A stretch of DNA of 57,396 nt, taken from assembly GCA_032718475.1 (NCBI GenBank), contig JAUCBJ010006592.1, positions 1-57,396 on the forward strand. The letters are read 5' to 3'. This document shows, piece after piece, positions 11,582 to 23,600 of the stretch. Position 1 is the first letter of the stretch. The number at the start of each line of letters is the position of its first letter. The notes below the pieces were generated by a model. The model saw nothing but the letters and a program-made list of their open reading frames with translations. It did not search any database and was not told where the DNA came from. The position numbers and the translations under genes were made by a program. This DNA comes from Nemertoderma westbladi (Eukaryota > Xenacoelomorpha > Nemertodermatida > Nemertodermatidae).

Positions 11582-13221
11582 ACTGTCCAACCGCTTACGT
11601 CATACTAATGCCAATTACTCACGTCACATTTATTATAAAAACTCAAAATCATTTGCAATTACAGAAACTTCCCCTGTAGAAGTTCAGTATTTCCTACTCC
11701 AATTAAACAACCATTCTGCCACAAATGATCCATTTCCAGTATCACTTGTTAAAATAAGCGCCAGTTATTTATCACACCATTTGTCTCACGTAATTAATAC
11801 TTCTTTATCTGGTGGTTATTTTCCGGATATCCTTAAACAAGCCAGAGTAACTCCAGTTTTTAAATCGGAAGATCCCAAGGATACAAGCAATTACCGCCCC
11901 ATTTCTGTACTTCCTGTATTTAGTAAGATTTTTGAAAATATATTAGAAATTCAATTAACATCATATTTACGAAAATTTTCAGTTCTAACAGATAACCAAT
12001 ACGGATTTAGGAAAGGTCTCAAAACAACAGATGCTCTATTAAATGTGATTGAAAATCTACGCACTGCGCTTGATAATTCAGATGCTAGTATAGTTATTTT
12101 TGTAGATTTAAAGAAAGCGTTTGATACGCTCAACCATAAAATTTTATTTAAAAAATTTGAACTATATGGCATAAGAGGCTTACCACACAATTTATTTTCC
12201 AGCTACCTAACAAACCGTAGTCAGTATGTTTCCATTCCTGGTGGTAAATCTAATGTTTTGCCTATATTATGCGGTATTCCCCAGGGATCAATCTTAGGAC
12301 CGCTAATGTTTTTGATATATATAAATGACTTACCAAATTCAACATCGTTAAATTCAACTTTATTTGCCGATGACACATCGTTATCAACTACATCCAAAAA
12401 TATTCCTTTGCTACAAAACATAGTAAACTCACAAGCTAAGAAAGTTTCTGATTGGCTGATTGAAAATAAATTAACAATAAATTTAGGGAAGACTGAATTC
12501 TGTTTAATGGATCAAATAATATGGCACCAAAAATAGAAATAAATAATAATTTAATCAAACAGGTAAACCATGCGAAATATCTTGGTATCGTTATTGATGG
12601 TAAACTAACATGGAAACAGCACTGTCAGTTTGTATTAAAAAAGATCAGCAAATCAATAGGTATTTTTTACAAATTACGCCATATATTTCCAGTACATATC
12701 CTACGAATGCTATATTTTTCATTAATCCATCCATATATTTCATATGGATTAATCACCTGGGGTAGTGCATGTCAAACAATTTTAAAACCAATAAGAATAA
12801 AAATTAATAAGTTACTCCGAGCAATTACATTCAATACACGCACGGCATCCTCTGGACCCATCTATAAGGAACTTCATATTTTGCCTCTTGAATCTCTTTA
12901 TCGATACCAAATTTTAAATGTAATGTATGATGTATCGAAAAGTAACAGTACTCCCTTTTTAAACGGTCTATTTAAAAAAACAAAAACGGTACATTCATAC
13001 AATACAAGATCAGCTTCAGATAATAAATTGTTTGTCCCACGAACTCGATTACTGGTTGCTCAGAGAGGCTTAAAATATGAGGGAGCTACTTTATGGAACT
13101 CCATAGATACCAGTCTGCGACAGTCAAAATCCAAACCTATTTTTCAAAATAGATTAAAAGCGCATTTATTATCCAAGGTGTAATTTTGTTTAACTCTCTG
13201 TAACGTGTGTCCATTCAAAAC

Positions 13222-13597
13222 TAATAGCACTACCCGGGCGCGGAGACACGTTCCATGTCTAATAGCACTACCCGGGCGCGGGGTCACGTTCCATGTCTAA
13301 TAGCACTACCCGGGCGCGGGGTCACGTTCCATGTCTAATAGCACTACCCGGGCGCGGGGTCACGTTCCATGTCTAATAGCACTACCCGGGCACGGGGCCA
13401 CGTTCCATATCTAATAGCACTACCCGGGCGCGGGGCCACGTTCCATGTCTAATAGCACTACCCGGGCGCGGGGTCACGTTCCATGTCTAATAGCACTACC
13501 CGGGCGCGGGGTCACGTTCCATGTCTATAGCACTACCCGGGCGCGGGGTCACGTTCCATGTCTAATAGCACTACCCGGGCGCGGGGTCACGTTCTAT
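13222..13597. repeat. 38-bp GC-rich minisatellite, 10 copies
   Basis: Ten head-to-tail copies begin at 13222, 13260, 13298, 13336, 13374, 13412, 13450, 13488, 13526 and 13563. All units are 38 bp except the ninth, which lacks one A. Each contains taatagcactacccgggcgc followed by ggggtcacgttccatgtc. Copies differ at one to three positions. The GC-rich core stands out in AT-rich surroundings. Confidence 0.97.
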
Positions 13598-13887
13598 ACC
13601 GTCATCGTCATCATTTGGTCACGCAAGATAATCTGGCGAACTAAATGATTAATCCGATCCTCATCACCGTCCACATAATAATATTTTATACTCTGTGATG
13701 TCTATCTAATATATCTGGGCGCTCCTGCTTGGCAATTAATATCGAATTAGAAATTGCATTTTAATTTATTATTTACTTATTAATGTTACAACATGATGTA
13801 AACAATTGCAACTACAAACGTAAATGTTAATAATTGTAATAACAAACTTATTAAACGGTTAAGAGTTCTTGTTGCAGCCCTACCCCA

Positions 13888-13908
13888 CCCCCCCCCCCCC
13901 CCCCCCCC
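13888..13908. repeat. C21 homopolymer
   Basis: Twenty-one consecutive cytosines in a C-rich stretch, within the inferred LINE C 3'UTR. Confidence 0.9.
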
Positions 13909-14162
13909 ACCCAACCACCTCCCCCTCGCCCCCCATCCTCCAACACCATTCCCCTTAGTTAGGTATTCTCTCGTGCTGTGTGAGTGCTCGACTAGCTAAC
14001 GCCGCTATTTACTCATACAGCACAAATACAATATTATATAAAATGTCGACTGCACATATTAATTTCATAAATAATATTTAATGTATAATTAATAATGTAA
14101 TAATATTAATATATAATTAAATAATAATTCGTGCATTTACTGTTGTATAGTCCCATTGTGCA

Positions 14163-14231
14163 GTATATATATATATATATATAATTAGATAAATAAACAT
14201 TTGATTTGATTTGATTTGATTTGATTTGATT
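14163..14231. repeat. (AT)n followed by (TTTGA)n tail of LINE C
   Basis: A TA dinucleotide run (14163-14183) is followed by aaataaac and then about six TTTGA pentamers to 14231. The pentamer run is best read as the 3' tail of the upstream LINE. Confidence 0.75.
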
Positions 14232-14232
14232 A

Positions 14233-14305
14233 AGTGATCGACCAAATATTAAAATGTCATCAGCATACACCAGGAGTCCAATCAACATATAAGTTATTCC
14301 AGTGA
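14233..14305 (-). pseudogene. Short antisense RT sliver (YADD box)
   Basis: The minus strand reads MLIGLLVYADDILIFGRSL, an RT palm motif C context, in a stretch of only about 70 bp between the LINE C tail and the A-rich SINE tail. Nothing else of RT is present. It could be a remnant of a LINE into which the neighbours inserted, or a coincidence. Confidence 0.4.
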
Positions 14306-14317
14306 TAGTAAATAATA

Positions 14318-14605
14318 AATAAATAAATTTTCTTCGGCCACTAGGCCAGGGATTACGCACAAAGTCTTACGACTTATTTCCAGTGCGGTCCCCCCAGAAC
14401 TTTACTCCCCAGAGGAAACTCCAGTACTCATTTAGCTACCACTTAAGGATGCAAGGTAGATATGCGCCCTGACTGGTCCCTTTAAAGCATTCGTGCCGAA
14501 ACGAAAACTGCCCTGGCCCATGTGAGGATCGAACCCACGACCTACGGGAGATGTGAATTCAATGCAACCACTACACCAAGGTGGAACCTAGGTCCAAGGT
14601 GGATA
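14318..14605 (-). mobile_element. tRNA-headed SINE
   Basis: On the minus strand an A box (TGGTGTAGTGG, complement of 14568-14578) and a B box (GGTTCGATCC, complement of 14526-14535) are spaced like an internal pol III promoter. About 200 bp of tRNA-unrelated body follows, ending in an A/T-rich tail of TTTA repeats near 14320. It is not a tRNA gene because no acceptor stem closes around the boxes. The family is not recognised. Confidence 0.7.
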
Positions 14606-15561
14606 GGGTCTGATTCGTCGAGTGCCGTCATAGTAGATTTAGATATATAGCTTTTTATTATTTTGTTATTATTTGTCTTACTATGCCATGGTCCCTGCGC
14701 CTGCAGGTCGACGAAGTCACAGTTTGCGTCAGCTAGGATTATTGGTACTAAAGTTCCATATAAGTTCAGAATTGATGACAGTCTGACAATATAAGATTCG
14801 AAAAGACTAATGTCTTAGTTAGGCAACTCAGAATAATAAATGTCTGGGGATGGCCCACAAGTTTGGATTATGTTTGGATAATTTCGGCCTTAGAAGAAAT
14901 GTAGACTATGTCACTGACTTCCTATAGAACAATGCGACACCACCAGCACAGCGTACAGAAGATGCTGAGTTGTAACTTCTAGTTGATGGTTTATTGGACT
15001 GTTAAGCAGGCTGTTTTGTTGGTTTGTTGCATTAACTGTGTGGCAACTATTGGCATATCGATTATTGTGGAGATGATATCTTTGAAGACCATGACTAATT
15101 TTGGTAGAGTATTTCTGGTTTGCCCATAATTGTTTTTCAGTGTATCTATATGTTAATGGTGTTTACTGGCACAGTTTTCCAATGACCAATGTTGTGGTGT
15201 TTATTTCACCTTGGAGACTATTAAATTAAACAATTAAACAAACATTAATACAAACAGAAGGTAGAAAATTGTTTAGATATAAATTACGTACTACAGTATA
15301 TATACATGATATTGTCAATGATACAAAACAAAACACTGTACCTTCAGTTTCATTATCTATAAATAATGTTGCGGTTCCCTGAGAATATAAATATAGTCCG
15401 GCTGTAAAATATATATAGTCCCATATAGTCCGGTAGATATCTTTCTTTTTTCATTGAATATAAAATTACCATTAAACTAGCAATACATCACAGAAACCCC
15501 CTAATTATAATTTAATAATTAAAATGAAAAATGAACTTAACTCTTCCAAACTTTACCATTG
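14606..15561. other. No gene seen
   Basis: AT-rich noncoding sequence without long open frames, recognisable repeats or splice-bounded coding blocks. Confidence 0.6.
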
Positions 15562-15565
15562 TTAA

Positions 15566-16393
15566 CCCTATTCCACCTGGGGTTGGGCAGAATCTGCCCA
15601 ACACTTTTTATTTTTAGAAATTCATCATGATGATTTTTATGTATTATTATGAAATTCATTGACTTTTCCTAGAATTTAATTGGCTTTCTGCTGGTAACAA
15701 AATATTTTTTTCATCATTTATACTTTTTGTGCTATGGTGTGTTTTTCATATCATAGTCACATTTTTTTATTATAATATCTTTATTAGCCTAACTGGTAGA
15801 AAAGATAATCCCTGGCTAGAATACAACCAATTACGGTCCAGGACATTCACTTGGCTGGGTTGTAAAGTTAAATTCAAACACGAGATTGTCTACTGCTTGG
15901 ATTAGTACACATCAATCACATTATTTTTTAATAACAAAATACTAAACTGACAGATAAGCAAGCAATAAGTCTACTAGGATAAAACAACAACCACCATTGA
16001 AACCAGTATATTCCTAATGTAATACAGCATACATAAACAGAGGTGAATAAATCTAGTCAATAACAGCACCCCTGCAAGCAAAATTTTCACTTGGGATGTC
16101 TGGCAGAGTTAGGCAGACAGTGGTGTTGGGAGGAGTATGTATAGTATTATCTCATCTTTTTACTATAATGGGTTATCTTCATGATAATTAATTTATAATA
16201 TATGGATATATTATTTAAAATTATGAATATATAAAACTCAGAACAGATGCATTATATATTTTTCTATAAACCTGCGAAAATTTGGAAAGTTTTGATAAAA
16301 TTATCATTACTTTTTAGTGTATAATAAACTGTTGGGCATATTATGCCCAACCCCAGGTGGAATCTCGGACAAAAGAGCCCAGGTGGAATAGGG
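15566..16393. mobile_element. piggyBac-type MITE (828 bp, TTAA target)
   Basis: The left end is TTAA (15562-15565) then CCCTATTCCACCTGGGG. The right end is the inverse, with GGAATAGGG before TTAT (16394-16397). CCCT ends on a TTAA target are the piggyBac hallmark; the right target copy has one change. Each terminus carries a subterminal hairpin, TTGGGCAgaatcTGCCCAA on the left and TTGGGCAtattATGCCCAA (orientation reversed) on the right. The right end also repeats the attccacctggg word. There is no transposase ORF, so it is non-autonomous. Confidence 0.85.
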
Positions 16394-16397
16394 TTAT

Positions 16398-17482
16398 GAT
16401 ATGGCACACTTCACACTATATAAATTGAAAACGGGTCTGTTCCCAATGGAATAATTGTGAGTGAAAATGTTCTGGAAAGGGGGATCGAAAACCGTATTGA
16501 TTTTGATATAAATATAAATTTGGTCACTTTTATAGTATTATTGTCCAATAAGAAATCTTCACAAAAAAATACCGCCAAAACAACCATATGCTGATCCTAT
16601 CCAATCCACTGCTATATATCAGAGCCACTGCTATTAGTCAGAGTTCAGACCACCGTAGGTGGTAGTCAGTACTGCAGTAGGACAGGAGGGGGAGACTCAG
16701 CTCAGACTGCATTGCTGACATTTAGACATTGGACATCCCGGCGTTATACTGTTATAGGCTGGCTGATACAGTGATAGGCCTATTTATAACGGCGCGAGGC
16801 AGCACACCATTACATCAGTACGTACGTACCTGTAAAATAGGCCCTAATCGGCTAATACTGTAGGCTACTGAATTTTTCATTCAACTTCTGAACTTAGGCC
16901 CTATGCCCTACAGCCCTATTTCTGTATTTTATAACAAAATGATTCTCTCCTGCTCCTCACTGCCTCAGCTCAAGTCTGCAAGTCAGTCTTAAAACAGTTA
17001 AGTACCTGGCTGCCTGGCTGCCAGGTAGTCTACGGTAGGTACTCGTCTAACACGAATGAATACCTGACATGCCTGAATACCCACTAAGCCGATGACAGTG
17101 TTCACTGCTGGTACTGATACTGTGATGTGATATGGTGATGGTCATGGGCCTATAAACTTCAGAACATCAGAACTTATATTTCTGATTTTGGTAAGTTCAC
17201 AAACACTGAAACAGACAAATTTTACAGTTTTACCGGTCCGTAGTACAGTAGTATTATATAGTAGTACCGTAGTCATTATACAGTTATATATATTAACAGA
17301 TTTATATTCAACTGACAATCAGTGAAGGACAATCTGACTGATATTACCCGCTTTGCTTACATCCATATTTTATTTTAATTATGAATTGAAAACTGAATAA
17401 TAAACTGATAATAAACAGTGGATCTAACTGCTCTCACACAATTTATTAGATAGAGTCAACAACAATACCTAAAAATCCGACA
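16398..17482. other. No gene seen; may include LINE B 5'UTR
   Basis: Noncoding sequence leading into the first ATG of LINE B. A cctatttataacggcgcgag word at about 16781 resembles a TATA-containing promoter but cannot be assigned. The LINE B 5' terminus is not identifiable. Confidence 0.4.
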
Positions 17483-18577
17483 ATGTCTCGGTGTCAGTCG
17501 CAGGCTGCTCGAGTCGATATGTCGAAGCTGTTCAGCTGTGACTCCTGTGCAGCTTTGTTCGCGGAAAAAAAAGAACTTCGACGAACATTCGAAGAACTGT
17601 GGGTCGCAGGAGCCAAGTATTTCGAACTGCCCACACTGCAAAAAGAAGGTCTCTAACTCCAACTGTCTTGCATGTGATATCTGCAATTCATGGATTCACG
17701 GAGCGTGCCTTAAACTGTCGGCCGCTGACGTGCAAATTCTAAGCAAATGCAAGAACTGCCGGATCGTCTGTAATGTCTGTGATGGTAAGGGTCCACTAAC
17801 TATCGGTGGTTTGGGCTCCAATTGTTCGTTCCCAACCCACGAAGCCGATGAGTTTATATCCCGCCTAGAAACGTCCTTAAAGTCTACAGTGTCGGACCTC
17901 GGTGCAAAGATCAACCATCTGTTCGAGGATGCTACCGCACAGAACCCAAGCCCCTCGGTCCAATCCGGGACCTGGAGCAGCGTAAGGGGTCGGAAATCGC
18001 GATCACACAATTCTCAGTCGCAACCACAAACGCAAACAATGACAGTGCACGATGTAACAAAGGAGGTAGCTGACCAACAAAGGCATTCCGAAAACATCGT
18101 TATAAAGGGTCTGGAACTTCCAGATAACGAAGCTGAAGATATCACCGCCATTTCAGCTTTTCTATCTGGCGTTTTCGGTCTCAATAACTCCGTGGACCGG
18201 GTTCTTTTCAGACGGCCTAAATCCAATGAAGACAACAAACCTTCAATGGTGATTGCCAAGCTCTGCTCCGCCACGGCTAAGGCATCGATCATTAAGGAGA
18301 AAATGAAACTCGCAAACTCCCCTGAGTACTCCTCAGTCTTTGTCTCTCCGGACCTTATGCGTTTGCAGGCGGAGCAGGATTCAGGGATTACCAGCGCCGA
18401 AAGTCGCTCCGGGAGTCCCGCAACAAACGCAGTCGCAACTCAAACGAGTTATCATCTACGGACAATAGTTCTACAACCCCAGCATCTCCCGCAGCGATCC
18501 CCACTGCTCAACAGTATAACCAGGACTCTGCTCGCGCCTCGAGGCCGGTTTCCAGTGATCAGCAGGGAAACCAGTAA
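17483..18577 (+). pseudogene. LINE B ORF1 (zinc finger, PHD finger, RRM-like), frameshifted
   Basis: The ATG at 17483 opens a frame whose start (CDSCAALFAE) looks like the first half of a C2HC finger. The second half (DEHSKNC) is in the next frame. The break lies in the A8 run at about 17564-17571. The frame then encodes a PHD-type finger (CPHC, CDIC, HGAC, CKNC, CNVC), a Ser-rich linker, and an RRM-like domain (NIVIKGLELP, then RVLFRRPK, then VFVSPDL). A second frameshift near 18375 moves the basic tail (QRRKSLRESRNKRS) to another frame, which stops at 18575-18577. The product would be the RNA-binding ORF1p. Confidence 0.75.
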
Positions 18578-20653
18578 AGGGAGACCATCGTTGCTCATCA
18601 AACCAGCACGCGTTTATCAAGTGTTGCTGCTTTAATGCCAGGTCACTGAAAAACAAATTGTCGGACTTGGATGAGTTTCTATCCACTACCCCGTATGATG
18701 TGATCGCGATAACGGAAACCTGGGCCAATGATTCTATTTCTGACGCGATGTTGTCTGGCAGCAAACGTTTCCGGGTCTTCCGGCATGACAGACACGACCG
18801 GGTTGGGGGTGGAGTGGCCCTCCTTGTGCGGAACTCGATAAAGTGCATACCTGTTGCACTTCCTCGTCAAACTACGGACATAGAAGCTGTAGCCATTGAC
18901 CTCATTGACGGCTCTTCATGATTAATATGCGCTTACCGTCCGCCACCTGTTCCCAGCGTTCCTGACACTACTACCGGACTTTGTGAAGCTCTCAACATCC
19001 CGTGCGACACCAACAAACCGTGTGTGATCACTGGCGACTTTAATCTGCCGCTGTTCGATTGGACTGATGTTTCCCACCCGGACAACGATATCTATAACAA
19101 CTTTTTTAGTTTCGTTTTGGAATCAGGCCTCTCGCAGGTCCAGTACGAGCCTACCAGAGGTGACAACGTTCTAGACCTTATTTTTACCACGGATGACCAT
19201 TTTGTCTCGAGCGTTTCGACGGCTGCTCCATTCTCTACGAGCGAACACGCCACTGTGTCCTTCGATATAATTGGTCCACCTCAGTGTGACAGCTCGGACA
19301 CCTCTGCGCCACGTGGTTTTTACGATTTCGCAAATGGTGACTGCACAGGTTTTAAGTCATTTATGAGGTCAATTAAATGGGAAGAAGAAGAGTTTGCTTC
19401 ATGTAAAACAGTGGACGATTTCTTCCTAGCATTTAGCAAGGTTATGAAAAGTGGTATAAATACTTATATTCCTTACAAGGAATTTTGTAACGATAGCAAC
19501 CAAAAGAAGTACCCTCATTACGTCAAGATTTTACAGAAAGCAAAGAAACGCTTGTGGCGCAGGCGTCTCTCGGAAGGCGGTATGACTGCGTATAAATGTG
19601 TCGCAGCGCAAGCTTCCCGCGCCGCTCACCGTGCTGACTGCGAGCGGGAAATCCGGATTCTCAGTTCTGGAAACACAAATGCGATCTTTCGGTACCTGAA
19701 GAAAAAGAACTCCAACAGATCGGACATTGGCCCCCTGAAATACAAAGGTGAAACAGTAATTGATGACGAAACTAAGCTACCATTTTTTCCTCTGTCTTTT
19801 CAGAAAATTTTACCCCTGACAATAATGTGCCTTTAAATTTTAACCGCAAAGTACCCTATAATGTTAATTTATCTTCTGTTGATTTTACTCCAGTAAATGT
19901 TTTAACTTTTTTACATAAACTAGTTCCGAAACACAGTTCCACCCCGGACGGGTTCCCGGCTATTCTATTTTCTAAACTAGCTTGTACCATAGCAGCGCCC
20001 TTATCAGTTATTTTCCGTGTCTCTTTTGAATCGCACGCCCTTCCATCTGTTTGGCTCACTACCTACATTATACCTGTATTTAAAAAGGGCGATTCATCAG
20101 ACCCTTATAATTACAGACCTATCTCCCTTACGTGCATAACCTGTAAGATAATGGAAATGGTAATTAAAGATGCTTTGATAAATTACCTGTTAACAAACAA
20201 ATTAATTACCCGGGCACAACACGGTTTTTTAAAGAGAAAAAGTACATGTACACAATTATTAGATTGTCTTTCCGATTGGTGCAAACTTATAGATAAGCGT
20301 AAAAATGTTGATGTAATATATGTAGATTTCTCTAAAGCGTTCGATTCTGTCGTACATAGTAAACTTCTGTGTAAATTATCGGGGTATGGTGTTTGTGGGA
20401 GTCTATTAGATTGGTTTAAAGCATTTTTATCCAACAGATCTCAGCAAGTTTTGGTGGGCAATATGTTTTCACAGGTTTGTGCAGTTATCTCTGGTACGCC
20501 GCAAGGCAGTGTTATCGGACCTTTACATTTTATGTTATTTATCAACGACTTACCTGACCTTCTTTTACCAGTTAGTGCCAAGTTATATGCTGATGATGTG
20601 AAAATATATTCCTCCTCTGATCAGCGAAATTATATTGTCACTGCTCTTCGGCA

Positions 20654-23600
20654 GACTGCTCAGGTCAGGTCAGGTATTCTAGGTCATTGATCAAGAAAAC
20701 TTGCCACCTCCATGCAGCATAAAGGAGGTGCCACCTGTAGCTGCATAGACCCTCTTACTAGGGCAAATCTGGTCCTGTAACTAGGACCCCCTTCGTTCTG
20801 GGATAAGGACGCCCTTGGTCCTGGATTAAGGACTCATATACTTGGCTGCAGGGGTATATGGCCTGACCAGGCAGATGGTGATCTACCAATGGCTGGTTAG
20901 GAGTAGAGTGTTCTCATGTCCACTCTGAGGGCACTTCACTGCGACCTGCACCTGGCAGCAAGGGTACAGGGCATGACCCAGCAGATGAGCTGCAACAGCC
21001 AATGGTGGGTCATGTACGCCAGAGTAGATATGGGTGATGGGCCTCATATCTGACTCCATTGCGACACCCACCCTGTGGAATGGCAAACCAGGGTGTGGTA
21101 TTTGCCCCGAGAGCTGACTCGGCAAAAAAGCACCCCCCAACCCCCACTATGGATTACATTAGCAATGCGGAGGTCCGGCCACTAGAGGCCAGTGGAATTA
21201 CCGGACACAATCGGCCTCACAGGCGTCAGTTAACTCCTGACCGGCTGCCTGTCTCACCCCCTACTGGAGAGAGAGCAGCCAACAATTCTTTGAGTCCCTT
21301 TCCTGATGACCTTTCTGGCCCAAACCCTGGGTCACCAGGGAGGCCAGATTGTGATGGGGAGAGCGATTCTGGAGTTGGAGGCTACTCTCATGTTCCACCC
21401 CGACCAACAAAGCCATAGACTAGCTAGACTAGCCTCAGTAAACACCCTAACACTCGGGTCCCCAATGCGACAAGGTGAGCTGACTGCCTTGGCAGATAAG
21501 CTTTCTCTTAGCGCAGTGGGTGTTCAAGAGCACCGAATGCAGACTGGACAGACTGATGAGGTTCTGATTAAGGACATGGGGGGCGGTTGGCGACTCGCCC
21601 TCGCGTCAGCAGATGATAGTGGCAATGGTGGAATTGGTCTATTGATGAATCCAACTGCACATGCAGCATTGGACAAAATAGACCAAATCTCTAACCGCAT
21701 CATCCGTTGCCACTTCTCATGTTCTGGAAGACTGGCTAAGAAGTTTCCTAAGGTGGTTCTGATTGTGTGCTACTCTCCAACTAGTGTTGCCCCTGTAGAG
21801 GAGGTGGAAAATTTCTACCACAATCTACAAGCAGCAACTGATGGAGTGGATCAGCATGCATTCTTAACATTCCTGGGAGACTTTAATGCAAGTCTGCATC
21901 AATCACCTACATCGCCCTGGGTCTATAGCAATAGTGTTAACCGAAATTCTGTCCATCTTCAGGATTTTATCTCTGGAAATGGATTGTTTTCGGCTGGAAC
22001 CCAGTTCAAGAAGCGAACTGGAAAGCTATGGACTCATAGTGGACCCAGTGGTCACAAGTCCCAGATAGACCATATTCTGTTTCGTAGGAAATACAGGAGC
22101 TCTATACAAGACTGTAATGCATTTACACTTCGACCCTTCTCCAGTGATCACCGCCTTATTGTGGCCAAGGTAAGACTTAGTCTGCGTGCTAGCAGAACAA
22201 CGAAATCTGCCTTGCCACGGCATGACTGGTCCTCTCTGTTGCAACAGCCAAGTGTGAGATCCAGCTTCACACTACAGCTGAGCAACAGGTATGAGGCTCT
22301 TGCCTCTGAGGCGGCAGATCACTGTGAGGGCTATACTGCCTTTACAGAAGCAGTTAAGTTAGCAGCTGCAGAAACAGTTCCTGTATACCCTCGAAACAGG
22401 AAAAGGGCCCCCTGGACTGACAACAAAATTCAGAAGTGCCGAAATGACCTTCATAAGGCGCAGAAAGAGTCCCGACTCAAACAGACTACAGCGGCCAAGA
22501 ATGCAGTTAAAGCTGCATCTAGGTCCCTGAACAGGCAGTACTCTGTTAATCTACAGGAGTTAATAAACCAACAGGTTGATGCCATCAATGATGCTGACGA
22601 CAGCAGGCAATCATCCCAGGCATGGAAATCGATCAATCTGCTTACTGGGCGGAAAAGCCAACCAACCACCAAGGTTAAGGCTGAATCACCAGCCGATCGC
22701 CTCAATGGTTGGAAAGCCCACTTTGAAAAGCTCCTCAATAATGACAGGGTATTGCCTGATAACTTTATAGAAGTAAAAGTGTCTGAGTCTGTACTCCCAG
22801 ATATTCCCATTGGCGATATCTCCTTTGCAGAAGTGAAGGCTGCTGCAAAGAGCATTAAGACCAATCGTGCCAGTGGAGTAGATGGTGTCCCCCCTGAGGT
22901 CTTTAAAATACCTGAGTGTTTAAAGCTCATCTATCCCATCATAGTAGACATGTACCGTACAACAAGAGTCCCACAAGAAATGAAAACAAATAAGTTGGTG
23001 CCAGTTCCCAAGAAGGGCAACCTAACACTCTATGGTTCTTTTCGGGGAATCTCATTGATCTCGATTGCTGCAAAACTATACAATAGAATTCTATTAAATC
23101 GCATCAGGGATCCCATTGAGAGACTGCTATGTGGAAATCAGAATGGGTTCCGTAAAGGTCGTGGGACCATGGAGCCCATTTTGGCACTTAGAAGGGTAAT
23201 TGAAGAGTTATCAAAAAAGAAAGACAGGCATCTGGCTGTTATCTTTGTTGACTTCTTCAAGGCCTTTGATTCAGTCTCTCGCTCACGTATGTTCAGCATA
23301 CTTTCATTATATGGGATTCCTGATGAAATTATTGCAGCAATCAGATCAGTATACGATGGTTCGACAACATTTGTGTCTACTGTTGACGGTGACACAGAAC
23401 CATTTGAAGTGTTATGGGGCGTCCTCCAAGGAGACACACTTGCACCATTCTTGTTCATTATTGTGGTTGACTATGTTCTACGCATGTCCTTAGATCATCA
23501 TAATGATGATGGGGTGATGATAACTCCACCTACTGGCTCCAGAAGTCGAGGAAATCCTGCCAAGTACCTAACTGATCTAGACTTTGCTGATGACTTAGGA

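Larger units (their letters stand above)
9457..13183 (+). pseudogene. LINE C ORF2 (PHD finger, endonuclease, RT), broken and interrupted
   Basis: Order of parts: hydrophobic N terminus (MLIFVVVGLAVLPAAYFIVL), a poly-Pro stretch encoded by the C22 run at 9609-9630, and a PHD-type finger (CSFC, CAIC, HYQC, CIFC). The endonuclease follows (CHVNLRSV, AISETFL, LGDFNYD, TSDHLATF), then RT (NYRPISVLPVFSKI, FVDLKKAFDTLNH, CGIPQGS, FADDTS at 12362) and a thumb ending at HLLSKV. Frameshifts lie near 10207, 10875, 11205 and 12520, and the LINE A fragment splits it at 11282-11592. No 2A motif is visible, unlike LINE D. The start codon is uncertain. Confidence 0.8.
9340..14231 (+). mobile_element. LINE C, decayed CR1/L2-type LINE with long 3' tail
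   Basis: The element contains one decayed ORF (9457-13183), interrupted by a nested LINE A piece. Downstream lie a 38-bp minisatellite, a C21 run and an AATAAA-like word (aaataaac, 14191), and it closes with a TTTGA pentamer tail (14199-14231). An AATAAA followed by a short microsatellite tail is typical of CR1/L2 LINE 3' ends. The assignment of 13200-14199 to its 3'UTR is inferred from position. At 9353-9399 it shares a block with LINE D 5873-5920, so its 5' end probably starts in an ORF2 leader. Confidence 0.7.

Noticed and set aside
14318-14605. tRNA gene at the A/B boxes
   Set aside because: No acceptor or anticodon stem closes around the boxes, and a SINE body and A/T-rich tail follow.
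21059-21418. 119-codon frame overlapping LINE A ORF start
   Set aside because: Pro-rich without domain; overlaps the main ORF in another frame, with no evidence of coding.
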